Source: an uncultured Collinsella sp.
Lineage (GTDB): Bacteria; Actinomycetota; Coriobacteriia; Coriobacteriales; Coriobacteriaceae
Assembly: GCA_900541685.1 (NCBI GenBank)
Contig: UQKM01000002.1
Span: forward strand, 1-64,000
Length of the DNA stretch: 64,000 nt
Direction: 5' to 3'
Part shown: piece after piece, positions 35,193-42,420 of the stretch
How positions within the stretch are numbered: position 1 is the stretch's first letter
Layout of the letters: each line of letters starts with the position of its first letter
Program-made: the position numbers and the translations under genes
The notes under the pieces: generated by a model
Database searches by the model: none
The model's input: only the letters and a program-made list of their open reading frames with translations
Told to the model about the DNA's origin: nothing

Positions 35193-35447
35193 ATGGGTCC
35201 GTTCCAGATTCTTCTGTTTGTCGTTTGGGCTGTTTCTGCCGTGGCGCTGACGATTCTCGTCCTGATGCACTCCGGTAAGGGTACCGGCGTTTCGGATATG
35301 ATCGCTAGCTCGCTGTATAACTCCAGCTCTGCCACGGGCGTCATGGAGCAGAACCTCGATCGCCTGACGGTAATTATGGCCGTCGTTTTTGCTGTGTGTG
35401 TCGTTCTGTGCATGTTCTTCTTCCCGCAGGGCATCGTCGGCTACTAA
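35193..35447 (+). CDS. secG: Preprotein translocase subunit SecG
   Basis: An 84-residue protein with two membrane segments (about residues 3-25 and 59-80) and between them the family loop LMHSGKGTGVSDMIASSLYNSSSATGVMEQNLDRLT. SecG assists SecYE by cycling its topology during SecA-driven export. AAGGAG lies 9 bases before the ATG. Presence of secG after tpiA/pgk is a classic actinobacterial arrangement, which supports the call. It appears to have its own promoter and terminator. Confidence 0.93.
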   Translation: MGPFQILLFVVWAVSAVALTILVLMHSGKGTGVSDMIASSLYNSSSATGVMEQNLDRLTVIMAVVFAVCVVLCMFFFPQGIVGY

Positions 35448-35470
35448 GCATCGGCGTACATACGTTTGTA

Positions 35471-35500
35471 AAGGGTCCCGCATGTGCGGGGCCCTTTTTG
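35471..35500 (+). terminator. Intrinsic terminator after secG
   Basis: AAGGGTCCCGCA (35471-35482) pairs with TGCGGGGCCCTT (35485-35496) with one G-T wobble, then T residues. Confidence 0.9.
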
Positions 35501-35617
35501 TTTACAGACTTGTAATAGAGTCAAAATATCCCCACATACTTCGCCTAACTAAAGAAATTCTCGACCGTTAACCGGAATTAGCGCCATATTGTGCATAAAA
35601 TGCGCTACTGTATTGCG

Positions 35618-35665
35618 AAACGTTGGTCCGCACTGCATAACCAGCCATAACGGCGGACCGCGTTT
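35618..35665 (+). repeat. Inverted repeat upstream of the opp binding-protein gene
   Basis: AAACG...GGTCCGC (35618-35631) pairs with GCGGACC...CGTTT (35653-35665). It is positioned in the leader of the downstream binding-protein gene. Possible operator or leader hairpin; no known class recognised. Confidence 0.5.
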
Positions 35666-35737
35666 GAATGGTTCGATTGGGCTGTCTCGACGTTGCCCGG
35701 CCGAATTCACTTTGTCCTATCTCATAAGGAGGATGGC

Positions 35738-37414
35738 ATGGCTGATTCTATGTTCCACCAGCCCGTTATGGGTCGTCGCGCCTTTGTTGGCGGCACCCTC
35801 GCTGCGAGCTCCATGGCTTTTCTTGCCGCATGCGGCAAGAAGGGCGGCGACGCTTCCGGATCTGACTCCGGTTCGACGCTGAACTTCTACATCAACAACC
35901 CGGTCTGCATCGACCCCTACAACGTCCAGGAGGACCAGGGCACTCAGGTCGAGTACCAGCTCTTCGACGCTCTGACGGAGTACGACCCCGAGAAGGGCGA
36001 GATCGTTCCGCTGGCTTGCGAGTCCTTTGAGGCTAACGACGACGCCACCGAGTTCACCTTCAAGATCAAGAAGGCTAAGTTCCACAACGGCGACGACGTT
36101 ACCTCCAAGTCCTTCAAGCTCGGTTGGGAGCGTCTAGTCAACACCAAGTCGGCCATCGCCACCGAGTATGGTCCTTCCGAGGTCTCCTATCACCTTTCCA
36201 TGGTTGAGGGCTATGACGATCTGCTTGCCGGCAACGCTACCGAGCTCAGCGGTGTTACTTGCCCCGACGATGAGACCCTCGTCGTCAAGCTGTCTTCCGC
36301 TTACGCCGACTTCCCCTTCGTCGCCTCTCACCCGGCTCTGTCCCCGGTTCCCGAGTGCGCCGAGTCCGATGTCAAGAGCTTCTACCTTGCCCCGGTCGGT
36401 AACGGCCCGTTCATGATGGACGGTAAGTGGGAGGATGGCCAGGAGATCAACCTCAAGAAGTTTGACGATTACTATGGCGACAAGGCCAAGATCGATGGCA
36501 TCCACTTCCAGGTCATCAAGGACATGGAGACCGCTTACAAGGAGTTCCAGGCCGGTAACCTCGATGTCTGCGACGTTCCCGTTGCTCAGATCGACGCCGC
36601 CAAGAAGGACCGTGGCGAGTCCAAGGACGGCTACACCATGGGTGACGGCGAGCATATGCTGCTCGGTGCCGAGCCTTCCACGTACTATCTGACCTGCAAC
36701 ACCACGGCCGAGCCGTTCAATAACGCCGACCTGCGCAAGGGCATCTCCCTGGCCATCAACCGTGAGGCCATCTGCAAGACCATCTTCAAGGGCACCCGTA
36801 CCCCCGCCGACGGTATTGTTCCTCCGGGAATCGCCGGCTACAAGGAGGGCGCATGGGAGTTCTGCGCCTATGACGTCGACAAGGCTAACGAGTACCTCGA
36901 CAAGGTCGCTCCCGCTGGCGCTAACGGCGATCGTGGCATTAGCGTGACCCTTTCCTACAACCAGGACGGTGGTCACAAGGAGATCATGGAGTCCATCATC
37001 GGCGACCTCGCCAAGGTTGGCGTTACCGCTGTCTCCGATACCCCTGAGTGGTCTGCCCTGCTCGAGCAGTATCAGAACTTCAACTATCAGTTCGGCCGTC
37101 TGGGCTGGATCGCCGATTACCCGATCATGGACAACTTCCTGTACCCGCTGTTCCACTCCGACTCCCTCGGTGGCGACAACCGCTCCGGTTACAGCAACCC
37201 CGAGTTCGATGCCAAGGTCGACGAGGCCCGCACCACGGTTGATGACGAGGAGCGCATCGCCAAGATGCGGGAGGCCGACGCCATGGTCGCTGCTGACTGC
37301 CCGGTTATCCCGGTGATGTTCTACACGCACACCATCGCTGGCTCTGACCGCGTCAAGCATCTCTATGTTGATCCGCAGAAGCACGCCGATCTGGGTACCG
37401 CCGAGCTCGCCTAA
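35738..37414 (+). CDS. oppA: Oligopeptide-binding lipoprotein (OppA type)
   Basis: A 558-residue SBP family-5 lipoprotein. The signal has twin arginines (MGRRAFVGGTLAASS) and a lipobox LAAC, so it is probably Tat-exported and lipid-anchored. The mature start STLNFYINNPVCIDPYNVQEDQGTQV resembles OppA, and DYPIMDNFLYPLF near the C-terminus is typical of oligopeptide binders. Start: ATG 35738 with AAGGAGG (35726-35732). It leads a complete oppABCDF operon. Strong codon bias suggests abundant product. Peptide is the likely substrate; no context points elsewhere. Confidence 0.88.
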   Translation: MADSMFHQPVMGRRAFVGGTLAASSMAFLAACGKKGGDASGSDSGSTLNFYINNPVCIDPYNVQEDQGTQVEYQLFDALTEYDPEKGEIVPLACESFEANDDATEFTFKIKKAKFHNGDDVTSKSFKLGWERLVNTKSAIATEYGPSEVSYHLSMVEGYDDLLAGNATELSGVTCPDDETLVVKLSSAYADFPFVASHPALSPVPECAESDVKSFYLAPVGNGPFMMDGKWEDGQEINLKKFDDYYGDKAKIDGIHFQVIKDMETAYKEFQAGNLDVCDVPVAQIDAAKKDRGESKDGYTMGDGEHMLLGAEPSTYYLTCNTTAEPFNNADLRKGISLAINREAICKTIFKGTRTPADGIVPPGIAGYKEGAWEFCAYDVDKANEYLDKVAPAGANGDRGISVTLSYNQDGGHKEIMESIIGDLAKVGVTAVSDTPEWSALLEQYQNFNYQFGRLGWIADYPIMDNFLYPLFHSDSLGGDNRSGYSNPEFDAKVDEARTTVDDEERIAKMREADAMVAADCPVIPVMFYTHTIAGSDRVKHLYVDPQKHADLGTAELA

Positions 37415-37510
37415 GGGTTTTGCAGCTTCCGTGAGGGTCAAGTATTTACGTAGACCTCATGGGAAACATACAGTTCTCCCTAACCTGGGGTAAACTGGCT
37501 GATGGTAATT

Positions 37511-37545
37511 TTGGGATGCCGGTCTGGCGATCGGCATCCCATTTA
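37511..37545 (+). terminator. Intra-operon hairpin after oppA
   Basis: GGGATGCCG (37513-37521) pairs with CGGCATCCC (37532-37540), followed by ATTTAGG. It occupies the same place as the hairpin after the first binding-protein gene (19521), so it probably sets the receptor to permease ratio. Confidence 0.7.
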
Positions 37546-37571
37546 GGTTAATCCCTAGATAGGGGAGTGGT

Positions 37572-38609
37572 ATGGGTAAGTACATCGTTAAACGTGTGCT
37601 TCAGTTCATCCCGGTGTTTTTGGGCGTTACGCTGATTCTGTTCGCCCTCCAGAATATCGTGCCGGGAGATCCGATCAAGCTGATCGGTGGAGACAAGGCT
37701 CTGTCCCCCGAGGTGGAGCTTCAGCTTCGCGTTCGCTATCACCTGGTCCAGACGGACGAGGACGGCAACGCGATTCTTGACGAGAACGGCGACCCCGTTC
37801 AAACGTCGCTCGTGGACCGTTACTTGTATTACATGAACGGCCTGCTTCATGGCGATCTGGGCAATTCGTACCAGCGCAAGCTGCCGGTTACGGAAATCTT
37901 TGCCCAGAAGTATCCGTATACGGTCAAACTTGCCGCGTGCGCCATCGTGCTCGAGGCAATCATGGGTATCGGTGCGGGTATCATTTCGGCGGTTAAGCGT
38001 TATTCCTTCTGGGATATTTTGGTAACGCTCACCACGTCGATTCTCGTTGCCGTCCCGGCCTTCTGGCTCGGTATGTTGCTGCAGCTGTTCTTTGGCGTCA
38101 TTCTCAAGGACGCCACGGGCGGTGCATTCTCCATGCCGATCTCGGGTGCCGGCGGTTCCAGCTCTCAGTATCAGGATTGGATGCACTATGTGCTTCCGAC
38201 CATTACGCTGGCTTCGGTTTCGACCGCTTATGCCGCCCGCATTATGCGCTCGCAGCTGCTTGACGTCATGAACCAGGATTACATCCGTACGGCAAAGGCC
38301 AAGGGTCTCTCCAATCGCGCGATCATTATCAAGCATGCGCTTAAGAATGCACTCATCCCCGTCGTTACCTATATTGGTGTCGACTTCGGCGGCATGCTTT
38401 CGGGCGCCATCCTGACCGAGACGGTCTTTAACTGGCCCGGCATCGGCTTCGAGGTCTACCGCGCCATTAGCATGCGCGACTGGCCCATCGTTATGGGCGG
38501 CGTTACGCTCATTGTTGTCGTCGTTATGGTGATCAACCTGCTCGTCGACATTAGCTATGCATTCCTCGACCCGCGCATCCGCCTTGGCGGTCCGTCGGAT
38601 AAGGCCTAA
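37572..38609 (+). CDS. oppB: Oligopeptide ABC transporter permease OppB
   Basis: A 345-residue permease with six membrane segments. The N-terminal MGKYIVKRVLQFIPVFLGVTLILF and the docking loop NQDYIRTAKAKGLSNRAIIIKHALKNALIP are typical of OppB/DppB. A periplasmic insertion with DEDGNAILDENGDP lies near residue 65. GGGGAG precedes the ATG. oppC follows after 14 bases. Confidence 0.92.
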   Translation: MGKYIVKRVLQFIPVFLGVTLILFALQNIVPGDPIKLIGGDKALSPEVELQLRVRYHLVQTDEDGNAILDENGDPVQTSLVDRYLYYMNGLLHGDLGNSYQRKLPVTEIFAQKYPYTVKLAACAIVLEAIMGIGAGIISAVKRYSFWDILVTLTTSILVAVPAFWLGMLLQLFFGVILKDATGGAFSMPISGAGGSSSQYQDWMHYVLPTITLASVSTAYAARIMRSQLLDVMNQDYIRTAKAKGLSNRAIIIKHALKNALIPVVTYIGVDFGGMLSGAILTETVFNWPGIGFEVYRAISMRDWPIVMGGVTLIVVVVMVINLLVDISYAFLDPRIRLGGPSDKA

Positions 38610-38623
38610 GGGAGGTACGTCTC

Positions 38624-39559
38624 ATGCAGGAAACTGATTCTCAGTCTCAGGAGCAGGCTACCGCCACCAAGGCCGCATCTGCTCCCGCCAAGTCCCGCAC
38701 GCTGTGGGGCGACGCTTTTAAGCGTCTTCGTAAGAACAAGCTCGCCGTTATCGGTGTCTGCTGGATCATCATCGTTGTTGTGGTCGCCCTGACCGCCGAT
38801 CTGTGGGCTAAGCCCTGGCTCGGCTCTCCTACGGCTTCTGACTCGACCACCATGGCCGAGACGTCGCTGCTGGCTCCGTGTGCCGAGCACCCGTTTGGCA
38901 CCGACTCTCTTGGTCGTGACATTCTCGTCCGTGTTATCTACGGTGCACGCGTTTCGCTTTCCGTCGGTATTATGGCCACCGCCATCTCCACGGTGATCGG
39001 TCTGGTCATGGGCGCCCTGGCCGGTTTCTATGGCGGCATCTGGGATACGATCATCATGCGCTGTGCGGACATCTTCCTGGCGTTCCCGTACGTGCTGTTC
39101 GTTGTTGCCATGATTGCCGTTATCGGTCGTGGTCTTCAGAATGTCTTTATCGCCATCGGCATTCTCGGCTGGCCTTCGATTGCGCGCGTCTTCCGATCCG
39201 CGATCCTGACGGTCAAAGAGAACGACTATGTTGACGCCGCTCGCGCTATGGGTGCATCCGATGCGCGTATCGTTATGCGCCATATCTTCCCGAACTCCGT
39301 TGCTTCTATCGTGGTCTATGCGACCATGAACATTGGTGGCGCTATTCTGACCGAGTCTGCCCTGTCCTTCCTCGGCATGGGCGTTATCCCGCCTACGCCT
39401 TCGTGGGGCTCCATGATTCAGGACGGTCAGCAGTATCTTCTGACTGCTCCCTGGATGATGATCATGCCCGGTCTGGCAATTCTCTCGACGGTGCTCGCCT
39501 TCACCCTGCTGGGTGACGGTCTGCGCGACGCCCTCGACGTCAAGATGAAGGACGCATAA
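38624..39559 (+). CDS. oppC: Oligopeptide ABC transporter permease OppC
   Basis: A 311-residue permease. An N-terminal hydrophilic tail of ~30 residues precedes the first membrane segment (VIGVCWIIIVVVVALTADLW). HPFGTDSLGRDILVRVIYGARVSL is the conserved OppC/DppC segment, and ENDYVDAARAMGASDARIVMRHIFPNS is the ATPase-docking loop. Ribosome-binding site GGGAGG before the ATG; only 2 bases separate it from oppD. Confidence 0.92.
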   Translation: MQETDSQSQEQATATKAASAPAKSRTLWGDAFKRLRKNKLAVIGVCWIIIVVVVALTADLWAKPWLGSPTASDSTTMAETSLLAPCAEHPFGTDSLGRDILVRVIYGARVSLSVGIMATAISTVIGLVMGALAGFYGGIWDTIIMRCADIFLAFPYVLFVVAMIAVIGRGLQNVFIAIGILGWPSIARVFRSAILTVKENDYVDAARAMGASDARIVMRHIFPNSVASIVVYATMNIGGAILTESALSFLGMGVIPPTPSWGSMIQDGQQYLLTAPWMMIMPGLAILSTVLAFTLLGDGLRDALDVKMKDA

Positions 39560-39561
39560 GG

Positions 39562-40653
39562 ATGAAGAAGAACAAGAACTATGTGGACCTGAAGGACCAG
39601 CCGGTTCCCGAGGGCCAGCATCTGCTCGAGGTCGATGACCTTAAGATGTATTTCCATACCGAAGATGGTGTCGTTCGCGCTGTCGACGGTGTGTCCTACA
39701 CACTCGATCGCGGCGAGACCCTGGGTGTCGTCGGTGAGTCCGGCTCCGGTAAGTCCGTGACCGCCATGACCATCATGGGTCTTATCTCGATGCCTCCGGG
39801 AAAGATTGAGGGCGGCGACGTTCGCTATCGCGGTCGTTCTATCCTCGAGATGACCGAGGAAGAGATGCAGCACATTCGCGGTAACGATATCGCGATGATC
39901 TTCCAGGATCCTATGACCTCCTTGAACCCGGTCTATAAGATCGGCAAGCAGGTGGGCGAGGGCCTTCGTCTGCATCGTGGCTACTCCAAGCAGGAGGCGC
40001 TCAAGCGCGCCACCGAGCTTTTGGACCTCGTTGGCATTCCCGAGCCCGAGAAGCGCGTCAATGAGTATCCGCACCAGTTCTCTGGTGGCATGCGTCAGCG
40101 CGTCATGATTGCTATGGCCCTTGCCTGCGATCCCGATATTCTGATTGCCGACGAGCCCACGACCGCCCTGGACGTTACCATTCAGGCTCAGATTATTGAG
40201 CTTATGCAGGAAATGCAGGAGAAGAACGGCAACGCCATCATCATGATTACCCATGACCTGGGCGTTGTCGCCGATATGGCCGACAAAATCATGGTTATGT
40301 ATGCCGGCCGTCCTGTCGAGTTCGGTACTGCTGAGGAAATCTTCTACGAGAGCCGCCACCCCTACACCTGGGGCCTTATCCGCTCCATCCCGGAGCAGGC
40401 CATCGAAGAGAAGAAGCCGCTGACGCCGATTCACGGCAACCCGCCTTCGCTCATGAACTTGCCTGAGGGCTGCGTCTTCTCTCCTCGTTGCCCCTATGCG
40501 ACGGACAAGTGCCGCAAGCAGCGCCCCGAGCGCGTTGTCACCGAGTCTGGTCATTACTCTGCGTGCCACTACTCCGGTGACCCCGAGTTCCTCAAGAACG
40601 CTCCTGAGACGTCCCGTACGCGCAAGGATTCCAAGAAGGGAGGCGAGGCGTAA
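39562..40653 (+). CDS. oppD: Oligopeptide ABC transporter ATPase OppD
   Basis: A 363-residue ATPase: Walker A GESGSGKS near residue 58, signature FSGGMRQRV, Walker B ILIADEPTTALD, H-switch ITHDLGVV, and the C-terminal OppD/DppD domain with CVFSPRCPYATDKC...SACHY cysteines. It pairs with OppF. The TAA shares its final A with the ATG of oppF (TAATG), giving translational coupling. Confidence 0.94.
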   Translation: MKKNKNYVDLKDQPVPEGQHLLEVDDLKMYFHTEDGVVRAVDGVSYTLDRGETLGVVGESGSGKSVTAMTIMGLISMPPGKIEGGDVRYRGRSILEMTEEEMQHIRGNDIAMIFQDPMTSLNPVYKIGKQVGEGLRLHRGYSKQEALKRATELLDLVGIPEPEKRVNEYPHQFSGGMRQRVMIAMALACDPDILIADEPTTALDVTIQAQIIELMQEMQEKNGNAIIMITHDLGVVADMADKIMVMYAGRPVEFGTAEEIFYESRHPYTWGLIRSIPEQAIEEKKPLTPIHGNPPSLMNLPEGCVFSPRCPYATDKCRKQRPERVVTESGHYSACHYSGDPEFLKNAPETSRTRKDSKKGGEA

Positions 40654-41681
40654 TGGCAGATACCAACGAGCGTACTCCGCTGCTGAAGGTCGAGCACCTC
40701 TCTAAGGAGTTTCCCGCTGAGTCCGGCATGTTCGCCAAGCGCTTCTCCAAGCGTGTCGTCTCTGCTGTGAACGACATTTCGTTCGAAATCTATCCTGGCG
40801 AGACCTTTGGTCTGGTCGGCGAGTCTGGTTGCGGTAAGTCCACCACGGGCCGTACCATCATGCGCCTCACCAAGCCGACGGCCGGTAAGGTGTTCTTCCA
40901 GGGCAAAGATGTTGCCGAGATGAGCAAGCATGAGATCAAGGACATGCGTCGTGAGATGCAGTTTATCTTCCAGGATCCTTATGCTTCGCTCAATCCTCGT
41001 ATGACAATCGGTGAGATCGTCTCCGAGCCCATGACCATTCACGGCGTGGGCACCAAGGAGGAGCGCATTGAGCGTGTCCGCGAGCTTCTCGACGTTGTCG
41101 GACTGAACCCCGAGCACATTAACCGCTATCCTCATGAGTTTTCCGGCGGCCAGCGTCAGCGTGTCGGCATTGCCCGTGCATTTGCGCTTAAGCCCAAGCT
41201 GATTATCTGCGACGAGCCGGTTTCCGCTCTGGATGTGTCCATTCAGGCCCAGGTTCTGAACCTGCTGAAGGAGCTCCAGGACAAGTTCGGTACGGCTTAT
41301 CTCTTCATTGCTCATGACCTCTCTGTCGTACAGCATATTTCCGACCGTGTTGCCGTTATGTACCTGGGCAAGATGGTTGAGGTTTCGGACTGGAAGACGC
41401 TCTACAGTGAGCCGCACCACCCGTACACGCAGTCGCTGCTGTCTGCTGTGCCGGTGCCCGATCCGGATATCCAGAAGACCCGCAAGCGTATCATCCTCGC
41501 CGGCGATCCGCCGTCGCCGCTGGATCCGCCGACCGGCTGCCGTTTCCACACGCGTTGCCCGATCGCGCAGGGTATCTGCTCAGAGAAGCTTCCTGAGTTT
41601 AAGGAAGTTGCACCGGGTCACCGCTGCGCCTGCCACTTCGCGGAGCCGTTCCCGATCAAGGAATCGCACATCGACCTGTAG
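40653..41681 (+). CDS. oppF: Oligopeptide ABC transporter ATPase OppF
   Basis: A 342-residue ATPase: Walker A GESGCGKST near residue 62, signature FSGGQRQRVGIARAF, Walker B IICDEPVSALD, H-switch IAHDLSVV, and the C-terminal Cys motif CRFHTRCPIAQGICSE. It ends the opp operon. A giant nested hairpin starts 17 bases after the stop and may act as its terminator. Confidence 0.94.
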   Translation: MADTNERTPLLKVEHLSKEFPAESGMFAKRFSKRVVSAVNDISFEIYPGETFGLVGESGCGKSTTGRTIMRLTKPTAGKVFFQGKDVAEMSKHEIKDMRREMQFIFQDPYASLNPRMTIGEIVSEPMTIHGVGTKEERIERVRELLDVVGLNPEHINRYPHEFSGGQRQRVGIARAFALKPKLIICDEPVSALDVSIQAQVLNLLKELQDKFGTAYLFIAHDLSVVQHISDRVAVMYLGKMVEVSDWKTLYSEPHHPYTQSLLSAVPVPDPDIQKTRKRIILAGDPPSPLDPPTGCRFHTRCPIAQGICSEKLPEFKEVAPGHRCACHFAEPFPIKESHIDL

Positions 41682-41697
41682 TCGGTTGTTCTCGTCC

Positions 41698-41821
41698 GGG
41701 CCCGCCTGGTGTTACTTTTCAGAACGTCCTCGGACATGTCGGAAGCCCCGCTGCGCGCTACGCGCTGCGGGGCTTCCTCCGTCCTGCGGAATGTTCTGAA
41801 AAGCAACACCAGGGCGGGCCC
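41698..41821. repeat. Giant nested inverted repeat A (orientation 1)
   Basis: Outer arms of about 28 bp (41698-41725 and 41793-41821) are complementary apart from one bulge and one G-T type change. An inner hairpin (41741-41777, 17-bp arms with one mismatch, loop CTA) lies between two linkers: GTCCTCGGACATGTC (41726-41740) and TCCGTCCTGCGGAAT (41778-41792). These linkers recur, reverse-complemented, in element B, although stems differ. Confidence 0.85.
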
Positions 41822-42005
41822 TGCGTTAACGCGGCAGAGGGGAGTGAGATTCCTTGATCGCTCACTTAATCTAATAGGAAAGTTAGTGAGGCCGGAGCTT
41901 TGGCTCCGGCCTCCCCATATAAGGGCTCGGCTTTGCCGAGCCACCAAATTTGCATCAGCCCCAGAACATGTTTGAGAACTGTGCCTGGAGTATGTGTTGG
42001 TAGGC
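41822..42005. other. Hairpin-rich spacer between repeats A and B
   Basis: No gene is visible. The spacer holds the palindrome GCGTTAACGC (41823-41832) and two tight hairpins: GAGGCCGGAGC / GCTCCGGCCTC (41888-41898, 41903-41913) and GGCTCGGC / GCCGAGCC (41924-41931, 41935-41942). Together with A and B it would give a densely folded transcript. Confidence 0.7.
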
Positions 42006-42124
42006 CCCGGATCGGTGTTGCCTCCCGGCGCATTCCGCAGGGGGAGCGATATTTTGCAGCAAGAAGTGCGTAGCAAAATATCGCTCATGCCCGAGGACGC
42101 GCCGGGAGGCAACACCGATCCGGG
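42006..42124. repeat. Giant nested inverted repeat B (orientation 2)
   Basis: The outer arms (42006-42031 and 42099-42124) are perfect 26-bp complements. The inner arms GAGCGATATTTTGC (42044-42057) and GCAAAATATCGCTC (42073-42086) are perfect 14-bp complements with a 15-base loop. The linkers ATTCCGCAGGGG (42032-42043) and ATGCCCGAGGAC (42087-42098) match the reverse complement of the element A linkers. Confidence 0.88.
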
Positions 42125-42165
42125 ACCGAACATATAGATCTACCAGCGCATTTACAAATTCGTAA

Positions 42166-42214
42166 ACTTTTTTCAAAAAAGTGCTTGCACAGTTCTCGAA
42201 TCATAGGTTATTAT
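42166..42214 (+). promoter_or_regulatory. tRNA-Leu promoter with A/T palindrome
   Basis: A perfect 17-base palindrome ACTTTTTTCAAAAAAGT (42166-42182) abuts the -35 hexamer CTTGCA (42184-42189); a TATTAT -10 candidate is at 42209-42214. The same layout precedes the tRNA genes at 45700 and 48055. Confidence 0.75.
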
Positions 42215-42271
42215 CTTCCTCGTTGAACGCGCGGGTCCAACAAAACGAACTGCGAATCAACAACATAGCAT

Positions 42272-42358
42272 GTCGGAGTGGCGGAATTGGCAGACGCGCT
42301 AGCTTGAGGTGCTAGTGACCGCTTTTTGGTCATGCGGGTTCAAGTCCCGCCTCCGACA
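42272..42358 (+). tRNA. tRNA-Leu (GAG)
   Basis: 87 bases with a long variable arm, as expected for a class II leucine tRNA. The acceptor stem is GTCGGAG / CTCCGAC. The anticodon loop TTGAGGT between CTAGC and GCTAG gives GAG. The T-loop GGTTCAAGTCC is present and CCA is encoded at 42359-42361. Confidence 0.96.
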
Positions 42359-42372
42359 CCATCGCATTTGAG

Positions 42373-42395
42373 AAGCCTCTTCGGAGGCTTTTTTG
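42373..42395 (+). terminator. Intrinsic terminator after tRNA-Leu
   Basis: AAGCCTC and GAGGCTT around a TTCG tetraloop (42373-42390), then T residues. Confidence 0.92.
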
Positions 42396-42420
42396 TTACC
42401 GATAGACGGTGAGGTCCACG

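Noticed and set aside
41698..42124. Insertion sequence between oppF and tRNA-Leu
   Set aside because: There is no transposase frame and no target-site duplication that I could see; inverted repeats are nested within each element rather than flanking a gene.
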